DNA of 16,326 bases, from positions 1-16,326 of the forward strand of contig LSSK01001923.1 in NCBI GenBank assembly GCA_001969505.1, read 5' to 3'. Position 1 is the first letter of the stretch, and each line of letters opens with the position of its first letter. Shown here piece after piece: positions 1 to 10,436 of this stretch. The notes under the pieces are model-generated. The model was not told the origin of the DNA, did no database searches, and saw only the letters and a program-made list of their open reading frames with translations. The translations under genes and the position numbers were made by a program. This DNA comes from Zancudomyces culisetae. Lineage: Eukaryota; Kickxellomycota; Harpellomycetes; Harpellales; Legeriomycetaceae.

Positions 1-103
1 CAATAAAAAAAGGAAATCGAAAAAAGAAAATCGAAAAATCCCAGACCCAATATTACACTATATACTCACTACTCTTTGCCTCCCCTATTTCTTCTTCCCT
101 TTC

Positions 104-267
104 CTTTATCCTCCCCCTTTATTCTCCCTCCTTTATTCTCCTCCCTTTATCTTCCTCCTTTTATCCTCCTCCTTTTATCCTTCCTCCTTTATCCTCACCC
201 TTTTATTCTCACCCTTTATCCTCACCCTTTATCCTCACCCTTTATTCTCCCCCCTATCCCTCCCCCC
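104..267. repeat. Pyrimidine-rich 12-14 bp tandem array downstream of ECT1
   Basis: Imperfect copies of a unit close to CTTTATCCTCACC (variants CTTTATTCTCCC, TTTTATCCTCCTCC) run for about 160 bp. On the ECT1 sense strand the array is purine-rich (GGATAAAGGGTGA) and begins just after the ECT1 stop codon. It is either 3' UTR/intergenic sequence or, if the overlapping GTAAGT donor is used, part of a last intron. The small plus-strand reading frame across it is a Pro/Leu/Phe-rich repeat translation and not a gene. Confidence 0.85.
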
Positions 268-277
268 TTAAACATAC

Positions 278-2513
<2,236 letters not shown>

Positions 2514-2553
2514 TTTTCCTGTTTTGTAGACAGATTTAAACACTTGTTTTTAA

Positions 2554-2592
2554 TAGTAGTTGTAGTTTTAGTTGTAGTTTTAGTTGTAGTTG
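2554..2592. repeat. 12-bp tandem repeat TAGTTGTAGTTT
   Basis: About three copies of TAGTTGTAGTTT lie 41-79 bp upstream of the ECT1 ATG. On the ECT1 sense strand this reads as CAACTACAACTAAAA, a C/A/T-only stretch probably within the 5' leader or core promoter. Confidence 0.8.
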
Positions 2593-2783
2593 TGTCTATC
2601 TGTATGTGTATATGTGTGTATATAGATGTTATCCAGGTCAGGTATCGAAAATGTAACACGCAACTGTGATTAAAAGTTCAAGCTGGAAAGTAAAAACGAA
2701 AAGCAACAAACGAACTGGGCATTGGTTTATTATCGGTGTTTTCGCTTTCGGTTTTTGCGCTTTTTTGAGTTTTTGAAGTACCA

Positions 2784-2850
2784 GGATTCGCAATTTGCAA
2801 TTCGTCAATTCGCCAATTCACCAATTCGTCAGCTCATTAATTGGCCAATT
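2784..2850. promoter_or_regulatory. Array of AATTCGNC octamers ending in a 12-bp AATTGGCCAATT palindrome
   Basis: Successive octamers AATTCGTC, AATTCGCC, AATTCACC and AATTCGTC occupy 2799-2830, with two diverged copies before them. They are followed by the perfect palindrome AATTGGCCAATT (2839-2850), which contains both ATTGG and CCAAT. CCAAT is the core bound by the fungal HAP/CBC complex. The array lies about 270-340 bp upstream of the ECT1 ATG, a normal distance for an upstream activating element. The sequence is plain; the regulatory role is inferred. Confidence 0.4.
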
Positions 2851-2962
2851 ATCAATGCATACTTAACATAATCACAGTTCATTGCACAAATCGAATATGT
2901 GATTTGTTCATTCAAAGATTCAATGTTTATGATTCAACCCAACTTCAGGCTGCAAATAATAT

Positions 2963-3053
2963 TCTTCCATCCTCCATCTTCCATCTTCCATCTTCCATCT
3001 TCCATCTTCCATCCTCCATCCTCCACCTTCCATCTTTCATCTTCCATCTTTCA
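2963..3053. repeat. 7-bp tandem array (CTTCCAT)n
   Basis: About 13 copies of CTTCCAT with single-base variants (CCTCCAT, CTTTCAT, CTTCCAC). It has the same period as the TCATACA array in ECT1 intron 3 but a different sequence. It gives a repeated HLPSSIF peptide in one plus frame, which I do not regard as coding. Confidence 0.92.
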
Positions 3054-3063
3054 CAATATACCT

Positions 3064-3120
3064 ACATAGACATAGACATAGACATACCCAAACCAACCAC
3101 AATACCAACCACAATACCAA
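3064..3120. repeat. Short arrays: (ACATAG)n and AACCACAATACC x2
   Basis: About four copies of the hexamer ACATAG (3064-3087) are followed by a tandemly duplicated AACCACAATACC near 3093-3120. Simple-sequence DNA only. Confidence 0.75.
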
Positions 3121-3790
3121 TAGTTGGGTATAAGCACACTCTTTGTGAGGTTATTAATATTTTACCCACCAGGATCTTGCAATGTATTTGACTAAAATAT
3201 TGTGCACTTTTCCCTGAATAATGTTTTTTTTATGAACTATACTCTTTGTATTTTCGGTCTCTGGTTAGCATTTTAATATTAACGTCAGCCTTTTTATTTG
3301 GTTCATGTGTACTAATACACAGATATCATCACAAATACAATGCCATATGATAAAATTGGCCATCAAGAAGGCACACTTGTGGGATCTTTTAAAAAAAGGA
3401 TATTTACTATGAATAGAGAAGTTACCAAAAATACCATCAGTTTTGACACATCGTGGAATTGGCATGGTGTTAACTCGTTGAAACCAGAACTCGCACAGTC
3501 TTTTCAATTTTATCAATACCCAACCATTTTGATAATATCGATGTGCCAAAATAAAGTTAATATCAACACCTGGCGATATCTTTCAGAAAAACCATACTTC
3601 GTACTACTATTTAATATTTCCCACATTGCAGCTCATAATCTAGAATAAAAGTTCACACCAATATTTACAACTCGATTGAGCGTTTACTTATAATCCGTGT
3701 CTTAGCTATAGGTATGATACTATTCTATTTATACACTGCCTGCTTCCTGTTTTTATTTTTACTAAACAATATTTTCTTCATTTATATTTA

Positions 3791-4174
3791 ATGGGCTTGT
3801 TAGCACAGCCAATGTGTACGGAAAATAAAAATATGCTTGCTGATAAACCTATGTCAGGAGTAACTTTAACGAGGCGTTATTCAATAAACGAGTGGAATGA
3901 TAAAAACTACCAAGAAAAGCTTCCGCGGATACAGAGGAGAGAAAAGAAAAAGTATGCAGAAACCCCTTTTACAAACAATATAACTGTTAAGACTAGTGGA
4001 GCGCTATCTGATAAGATTCTGAAAAACGACTATAGAAGGTCTGATTCCGCAGTGGTAAAGTCTAAGCTAAAAACACGAACTTCGAGACCAATCTTGATCA
4101 CTGTAACCAAATTAGATGTTAAGTACGTCAGACACAAATCAAACCAGCTAGTTCGTGTCATAGATAGTAACTAG
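3791..4174 (+). CDS. Orphan basic 127-aa ORF, function unknown
   Basis: I do not recognise this protein. It starts MGLLAQPMCTENKNML, is rich in Lys/Arg and Asn/Ser, has a TRRYSINEW segment that looks like a basophilic kinase site (RRxS), a basic run IQRREKKKY around residues 47-55, and a basic C-terminal third. There is no membrane segment, signal peptide or visible fold signature. It ends at TAG 4172-4174, 206 bp from the convergent end of the Sel1 gene. Just before its first codons the sequence resembles a 3' splice site (TTTACTAAACA, T-rich run, TTGTTAG ending at 3801), so the frame may be the last exon of a longer gene rather than a complete one. An upstream frame ending ATAG before GTATGA near 3711 would join it in phase but lacks a start. 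A chance ORF cannot be excluded. Confidence 0.38.
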   Translation: MGLLAQPMCTENKNMLADKPMSGVTLTRRYSINEWNDKNYQEKLPRIQRREKKKYAETPFTNNITVKTSGALSDKILKNDYRRSDSAVVKSKLKTRTSRPILITVTKLDVKYVRHKSNQLVRVIDSN

Positions 4175-4380
4175 AGCCATAGACGCTAGATTTTGTACAG
4201 GTTGTTTTAAGTTGACCCTATTAGACTTAAATATGGGTATAAATAGAACATTTTTATATTCTCTTTCAAAATAGTCTTAACTGGATTTAGTTTTTATTTT
4301 GTAAATACACAGGGACTATTTCTTGTTATTTTGAAACACAGTATTAAAACATGATAGTTAGAATATGTATATCAGCTCCT

Positions 4381-6383
4381 TCACATAACGCTGCATTTTC
4401 CACCACTGCTCTTTTTTTCAACAACTTTATATCCTTTCGATGCTCTAGTAGCAGATATAGATGAGTTGGTATTGCCTTTGGTGTTAACATTGGCATTGGC
4501 GTTAATATCAGTGGCAGTTCCTGCGCGAGCAATTCGCTCAGTGGGGATCTTTGAATCACCAGAACGTACTGCAAGCTTTTGCAAGAGATTGTTTGCATCT
4601 TGCTCTATAAATGTTCCTTTCCCTAGGCTTTTGGCCGCATAAATGTAGTTTTTGGCTTTAACGTAGTCCTTCTCGAATAGCGGAGCTTTAAAACCAATGC
4701 GCTTCGATGGATTGATGGTGGTTGTTCCATCCGGGTTAGCCTTCGATTCTGAATCGGCCTGCAGACCTTCCATGTACAGCTTTGCAAGATTCAATGCAGC
4801 TAATGGGAAACCCTGCATCGAGGCCATTTCCCAATACTCAACAGCCAAGTCGACATTTTTTTCAACGCCAAATCCATTCAGGTAATAAACACCCAGGTTG
4901 TATTGGGCTTCGACTACTCCTTTGGAAGCAGCATCTTTGAAATGTTCAAAGGCCTGTGCGTAGTCGGGTTGGTTGTTAACCAGGCCCTCCCCCTTTGAAT
5001 ACATATCACCAAGCAAGAAAATTGCCTCATGCATATCCTTTGAGACGGCTAATTCCAAATGCTTTTTAGCCAATTCAAAATTTTTATCCAGCACTTTTCC
5101 GTTTTTGTACAGCTCTCCTAGTTTGAGGTGAGCTCTTGCAAGACCATATTTACAAGCCAGCGTCAAAAGTTCCTCAATCTGAGCTTTGTATTTAACTGGA
5201 TCCTCTTTAATCAAAATTGTAGCGTAATTGAGCTGCGCATATGGATGTCCTTTTTTAGATAGTGCGTAAAGCTCTTTTTTTGAGTATTCAGGATCTTTTT
5301 CAACACCGCCCGAACCTAAATAGAGGAGTAAAAAATATAACAGTTACATAAATGTTATAAGTTTCAATACTAATTAAGTGATTGTGTAGCTCTGGCGAGT
5401 CACTATTCGATTGAAAAATAGTAAGTATATTTGTTAAAATTTTCTTTAATTACCTAAATACTTTATCGATGCCAAACTAAAAGCTGCATCATTGTCACCC
5501 ATTTTCCTTGCATACTGGTATAGCTCCATCGAGAGTGATTTTTCTTGTACTGTCTGAAATAGGATATTTGCTAACCTTGTAATAAGCTGGTAGTCACTTT
5601 TGCATACTAACGCCAAGAGGGTTTTTTATTTGATTAGTTAATGCATCTGAGACTGGATAATGTATACTCAAATACTCTTGATTGTAAATAAACATATATT
5701 TACCTGTTTGTAAGCTTGATTCCCAATCGTTCCTGTATGATTTGATTAATTCTTCTCCATCAGACTCGGTACTGTTATGGAGCTTTAAATATCCAGTAGT
5801 TATTTGAAGAATCTGGTCTTTTGTCAATTTGTTCTCAATACTAGTAAGAAAATTGTCAATTATTTGGTCGCTGGGCAATAAATCTAGAATTTTTAGATGG
5901 GTAGGTATATAGTTGAATTATACGTTGAATCCAACGAAACATATTTCCTAATAAGTAAAAAGTACTATTTATCAATAGAAATTCAAGAAATCCCACCTTC
6001 AACGTCCAGTTTCCACAAATCCACCGGTTTTAACTCGCTATTGGTATGAGTTTAAATTCATTCAAGTGAGGATCTTTTAATTATGTATTATTTTACCACT
6101 TATAGCACAAGTTGTATATACAATTGCAAAACAAATAAATATTAAAGCAGACCAAGTAGCAGAACATATACCTGTTTTTTTGTTTATCAAGGAGATTTTT
6201 GTAAATTTCAGTGCTATATTTTCGTTTCGAATCATGCAGAGCTGGTTTTGGAAATAGAGTTGGATTGGTGTTTGGTATATACAGAGTAATTTCATTTTCG
6301 TGAAAAAGATGGGATGTGTTAGGTTTGATTCGACTAGCCAACACCAATTTTGAAATGTTTTTGTAGATTCTTGGATTTAGCAT
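4381..6383 (-). CDS. Sel1-repeat protein with presequence-like N-terminus and CaaX-like C-terminus, 5 exons
   Basis: Exons (minus strand): 6383-6172, 6037-5997, 5883-5704, 5606-5454, 5315-4381; phases join to a 506-aa protein. Residues 1-28 (MLNPRIYKNISKLVLASRIK onward) are basic with no acidic residue, like a mitochondrial presequence. Residues 85-165 are helical without a known motif. From about 168 to 390 come Sel1-type helical repeats (ARAHLKLGELYKNGKVL, EAIFLLGDMYSKGEG, EAQYNLGVYYLNGFGVEKN, LAALNLAKLYMEG). A low-complexity Asn/Ala/Ser region then leads to KKSSGGKCSVM, a basic stretch with a CaaX box. Sel1 repeats are protein-binding scaffolds. Mitochondrial Mss2-like and Skt5/Chs4-like (CaaX-bearing chitin synthase activator) proteins are candidates, but neither assignment is secure. 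The short second exon (41 bp) is supported only by phase and by the joined frame. Sel1 class is firm; name and location are open. Confidence 0.82.
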
Positions 6384-6845
6384 TTCTTTCTATATCTGAT
6401 TCACTGCCCCTTAACTGACTCGATTTATATGGATGGATGAAGTATTATTATTTTCAAAAATATAAATGACAAGTCCAAGTTGAATTCAGATATAGTTTCC
6501 TTGAGTCATGTAGTTTGTAAAAGTTCACGCGATCACCAAATCAAAATGCAATTTTTTTTGATAAGAAAAGATCAATTGGATGACAACGTATAAAGTGTCG
6601 ATTTTGGATAGTTCACTACTATTTTTGTTGGAGTGTTATTAGTACACAAGTTATGAAAAGTAAAGTACAAAGAAGAATGTGTATTGTTTATTTATGTACA
6701 AGTTTTGCGTCTTAAAACATGAAGTACTTGAACACCAGTAATATGGTACCGGTACTAAAGGTGGTGATGGAGCTAAAAAAAAAAAGAGAAAAAAAAGCGA
6801 AAACAAGTGACAAATTTTAAGGGCAGGGTAAAGCTGGATGTTGTA
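6384..6845. other. Intergenic region between EXO1 3' end and Sel1-gene 5' end
   Basis: Both neighbours are on the minus strand, so this 462-bp stretch holds the EXO1 3' UTR and terminator and the Sel1-gene promoter. It has an A-rich run (6775-6800) and a GGTACCGGTAC stretch near 6745, but no convincing coding frame or RNA gene. Confidence 0.6.
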
Positions 6846-9009
6846 CTATGGTTTTTTTGTATGTTTTAGTATTGAAGAGATTTTAATGGATTCGGTTGGA
6901 GACAGATTGATAGAACTTGAACGCGAACCATTAATTGGCTTTGAAGTGGAAGAAAGTTTAATTGATGGTGTATGTAGTATTGAGCTGGAGAAAAAGCGGG
7001 ACAGTTTTTCAGTGCGGTTTGTATCTGGTTCAATAGAAGACTTTCTCCGTTTGACTTGAAAATCCGAGGTGAGTAAGCCTGCCCTGGACTCTGTCAAAGA
7101 AGTGCTGCTGAACAATCGTTTTGGGCCGAGTGGAATGTTAGCGGGAAAAAGTGACATAGATTTGGATGTGGATGTAGATGTGGATGAAGAGAAAAAGGAG
7201 GAAATGGTATTGGATGTGGGCGTGGTAGTTACTGATGATGTTGTAGACGACGCAGACGATGTGACGGATGGGGAACGAGAGAAGGAACGGAAAGAAGATG
7301 TACAAATGGTGGTGGTTCTGTTTGTAGGTGTTATGTATGAAGGAGTCGGTGGCTTATCCGTAGTTTTAGAATGATCTCCATGTGACTTGTGTACTATAGG
7401 AAGGATATGTGTTGAATATAAGTGTCTATTACTGGTAAGATAAATATGAAAAAAAATAGGATTCTTACGTATTGGTTCGCTTGAATGTCCTTTCAGAGCG
7501 GGTTTTGGTCGTATCTATATTTAGATAATTTAGGAGGTTGAGACATTTCGGCAATAAAATATGTGCCGTAAAAAATATAAAAGTATGGAGCTTTACCCAT
7601 CGCGAGAGAAGGTTATCTTTGGGAGTGGAATTTTCTAAACACGAAGAATCAGCAAAAGGACGATGTGTTGATGGATCTATTTCACCTATGGCAATATAAT
7701 GAGCTATCTCATCATCATCCAGATCGCCAAAATACTTCAAAATTTCGGAATCAACGTTTTCGGACAAATCTTCAAGATGACGCAGTCTCTTTTCAATAGG
7801 ATCAAACACCTTTTGATGTAAAAAGGTCTTATCTGCAATATCAAACATCCGCAAGTAGTCTGGAGGTACATTTAACCCATCACAGCGCATCAAGTGTACT
7901 ACTTTTGAAATTTGTTTGTTTTGCAGCAAGTACTTGTGCGCTTTTTTGAGTGCGACATTGTGAACTGAATCCAGGTAGTCACAACCCGAAAGTATACACA
8001 TGTGCCTGAATGATTCGTTTGTAAAGGTAGCAAGCGAAATCGTTTTTACTAGCTTAAGATTTTCTCTGTCAAAAAGAATCCCGTTTCCTGTATCATCTAG
8101 TTTGAACACAACTTTTTTGCACCCAAACGCCAACATATCACTGTCCTCGGTAATAATAAAGTCAACAATTCCCCTTTTCTCTAGAAATGCTAGTTGAGCG
8201 TCTGCTTCGTATGGTGCTACTAAATACTCTATTCCCATTTTCTTCAGTTCCTAGTGTAATATTTGCCATTTATCTCGACATTAGTGATATTTTACTATAC
8301 CTTGTGGAACAATTTGAGAAATTTACATACACACACACACTCTCTCTCTCTCTTTCCCTGGAAAGCTAGGTATAAATACAAAATAAATATCTACCTTGAT
8401 GACATTCCAGGCTATTTCCGGGGTAATGTTTATGGATCGCTGAAAGTACCTGGTTGCCTCTTTCTTATTCCCCGCTTCCCACAATGATATTCCCTTTTCG
8501 AAATTGATTTTTCGATTTCTGTTTTTTAGAAACAGTGTATTAGATTTGTTATTTTCTTTCTCTTTTTGTTTGTTAGTGGTGTAACGGCAAGATTTATGAA
8601 ATTAGAATATTACCCTTTTCTTTCCACCTCGGTTTTTTTCTTTGACAGTAGGTTTGCACCATCAAACACAATATATGGTTTGATGCCATAGGCTTGCAGC
8701 ATCCTTATTTTCTTCACCACATAGTCAACATATCTATAATATTAGTGCAAACTTATCAGAACCGTGTGTTTTATTTTATTTGATTGCTTTGTTGTTCTTT
8801 ATAAAAAAAAATATATATATATATATGTTACAAAGAAAAGTTACAAACCTAGAAGTGGGCCGCTGTAGCGCTAGTTCTGTAGCACAGGTAAAGGCGCCCT
8901 TGTGTAGCCATACGTATCCGTCAACACCAACAGTCTTTCCAGCAAAGCAATTAAGATTCACCTCCTCCTGAGCCTCCTTTAGCAATCCCAATAATCCTGT
9001 GATTCCCAT
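6846..9009 (-). CDS. EXO1: EXO1: exonuclease 1 (Rad2/FEN1 family), 6 exons
   Basis: A nuclear 5'-3' exonuclease and flap endonuclease used in mismatch repair, DNA end resection and telomere processing. Exons (minus strand): 9009-8849, 8733-8614, 8518-8395, 8250-7597, 7514-7469, 7393-6846; 550 aa, shorter than the yeast (about 700) and human (about 850) proteins. The N-terminus MGITGLLGLLKEAQ must be exact in this family, which fixes the start. Metal ligands match the usual numbering: D30, D78, E150, D152, D171, D173, and D226 in SGCDYL. The H2TH turn after it reads SVHNVALKKA where relatives have a GIG/GVG-type turn. The C-terminal 200 residues are Ser/Thr-rich with a VKRRK basic cluster (482-486, possible NLS) and LSRFF (499-503), which fits the Mlh1-interacting MIP box. 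Donor 1 is GTTTGT, weaker than the others; intron 2 has the only CAG acceptor in the window. EXO1 is divergent from HEL2. Confidence 0.95.
8329..8353. repeat. (AC)n(TC)n dinucleotide repeat in EXO1 intron 3
   Basis: A short AC run followed directly by a TC run within intron 8251-8394. A simple microsatellite without coding meaning. Confidence 0.9.
8810..8826. repeat. (AT)n dinucleotide repeat in EXO1 intron 1
   Basis: Eight AT units after a run of nine A, within the 115-bp intron 8734-8848. Confidence 0.9.
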
Positions 9010-9198
9010 TAGTTGTGTGCTTTTGGTGTAAATGACACCCTTTTCTTTCTTTTCTTTTTTGTTTTTGTTTTTTTTCTTTTCTATTTTAGTTTGCTTATGC
9101 TTTTGTTTGTTTTTTTGCTGCTTACTTTTTCTATGTGATTAATTTAAGAGTTAGTAATTGCTCATCTTTAGATTCTGTTTATCTGTAGCCAACTCCCA

Positions 9199-9206
9199 TA
9201 TAAAAG
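9199..9206 (+). promoter_or_regulatory. TATA box TATAAAAG, plus-oriented
   Basis: A perfect TATAAAAG in a locally GC-richer setting, facing right, about 1.23 kb before the HEL2 ATG. It is too far to be the usual HEL2 core promoter, so it may start a non-coding RNA or a long leader. Motif seen directly; use inferred. Confidence 0.35.
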
Positions 9207-9584
9207 GCAGTGAAAATATGTCTTTTTTCTTGGGATAGTATGTTTTGTGCTATATTTTTGAATACAGGTCATATAAACATAAAAACATTATATTAACAAA
9301 GCATTTCAAATAACCAGCATCAATCAAAAAAAAAAGATGATTCTTTAGCCTTTCAAGTTTCCCTATTACCCCCTCTCCCACCATTCGCTACTTTTTGAGT
9401 TGTCCAGCCACTGCTCACTGTTCTATTTCTCTGCTAAAATTAAAATTAAATAAAACAAATCCATCAAATCCACAACATCCTAGATTTTATATTCAAGTTT
9501 TAATGGTGTTAATAGACCACTGTTAAAGTGCTGGTTTGCTAAAAGGCATAATACTCGAGACGGCTCAGCAATGAAATCGAAGTG

Positions 9585-9593
9585 TATATAAAG
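9585..9593 (+). promoter_or_regulatory. TATA box TATATAAAG, plus-oriented
   Basis: TATATAAAG lies about 840 bp before the HEL2 ATG and faces right. The following 120 bp are less AT-rich than their surroundings but contain no recognisable RNA gene. Motif seen directly; use inferred. Confidence 0.3.
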
Positions 9594-10111
9594 CTGTAAG
9601 CACTTACGAGATATTCCCGAATACATTGTAGAAAGCGTGAAGCTCCTCATATTCTAGCAGAGCCAATTAATTTGTTTCCCTGCTAAAGTGCAAAACTGTG
9701 AAATTGAACTAGAAAATAATATTTCTAACATAAAACGTATTTCAGCGATCATCAAGTAGAGATACGAGTATTTTTCTTGCTTGGGCAAACCTACTTTGTC
9801 CATTTCCCTGTTCAGTAAAGCATATGAGAAGATAGGCTACCACAAGTAACATTGAGGTTATGCTATTAACAACACATATTACAGAATCCACAATGATGAA
9901 CTGTTTCCTATCAAAAACAAAAGGGCAAAAATCTATCACGCAGGGACACGCTTTGGACGTTTGCCAGTATGTCAAAAATGGTTAAATTTGTGTGCTGCAA
10001 CTTGATAAAAAGAATCGAGTGCACCTAAAACGATTTACAATTAAAAATCAAGGTCGAGAAAATGGCAAAACAATTAAAAGTTGGCTTATAAATTCCGATT
10101 TTTCAACTCTT

Positions 10112-10122
10112 TATATATATAT
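10112..10122 (+). promoter_or_regulatory. TATA-like TATATATATAT before HEL2
   Basis: An alternating TA run 315 bp upstream of the HEL2 ATG. It could be the HEL2 TATA element, although simple TA runs are common in this AT-rich DNA. An RRPE-like TGAAAATTTT follows near 10172. Confidence 0.25.
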
Positions 10123-10436
10123 GTATTAGTAATTTTTTCTTTTGCTGCGTGAATTCCCAACGGAAATGGAACTGAAAATTTTTTTTCGATTGTCTCATTC
10201 TGGGATTACGAATTAAAGGGTACAAATAAAATATAACATAAAAGCGGTGAGATAGAAAAAAAGATAATACACATAAATACCCTTGAGTGTGTGAGAAATC
10301 AGCAAAGGTTAAAGAGGGAGGAGTTTTACAATTCTTATCTGAAACGAGAGCATTAAGCGAGAAAACTACTTTAAAAAACACAAATTAAGAAAAAAATAAT
10401 ACAAAAGTATAAAGGTAAATAAAGGAACGCGGAAAA

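Larger units (their letters stand above)
2514..3790. other. Intergenic region upstream of ECT1, repeat-rich, no convincing gene
   Basis: The stretch holds the ECT1 promoter and 5' UTR (minus strand) and whatever lies before the orphan frame at 3791. Tandem arrays are listed separately. Overlapping frames of about 100 codons exist on both strands at 3265-3648, but neither resembles a known family and they exclude one another. At 3745-3801 the plus strand shows TTTACTAAACA, a T-rich run and a TTGTTAG acceptor-like end, so a spliced transcript leading into the 3791 frame is possible. Confidence 0.6.
9010..10436. other. Divergent EXO1/HEL2 intergenic region, 1.4 kb without a recognised gene
   Basis: This is the shared upstream region of EXO1 (minus) and HEL2 (plus), the largest gap in the window. 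It holds T-rich tracts next to the EXO1 ATG, three TATA-type elements (listed separately), and A-rich sequence leading to the HEL2 ATG. A minus-strand frame at 9742-9975 predicts one hydrophobic segment but has no ATG before it. I recognise no tRNA, snRNA or snoRNA box pattern. An unannotated non-coding RNA or long HEL2 leader is possible. Confidence 0.55.

Noticed and set aside
2963-3053. Heptamer array as a telomere-type repeat
   Set aside because: CTTCCAT with frequent variants is not a G-rich telomere unit, and ordinary housekeeping genes lie on both sides.
2841-3191. 116-codon plus frame
   Set aside because: Most of it is the CTTCCAT array read as HLPSSIF repeats; no family resemblance.
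3265-3648. Overlapping frames of about 100 codons on both strands
   Set aside because: They exclude each other, show no known motif and have no supporting splice or promoter context. A decayed element remains possible but cannot be shown by eye.
6838-7374. Plus-strand frames opposite the EXO1 last exon
   Set aside because: They are antisense shadows of the Ser/Thr-rich EXO1 tail, whose phase is fixed by the upstream exons.
9742-9975. Minus-strand frame with one strongly hydrophobic segment (possible small membrane protein)
   Set aside because: It opens with TTG, has no ATG before the hydrophobic segment and matches no family I know. It could be an exon, but I see no joining partner.
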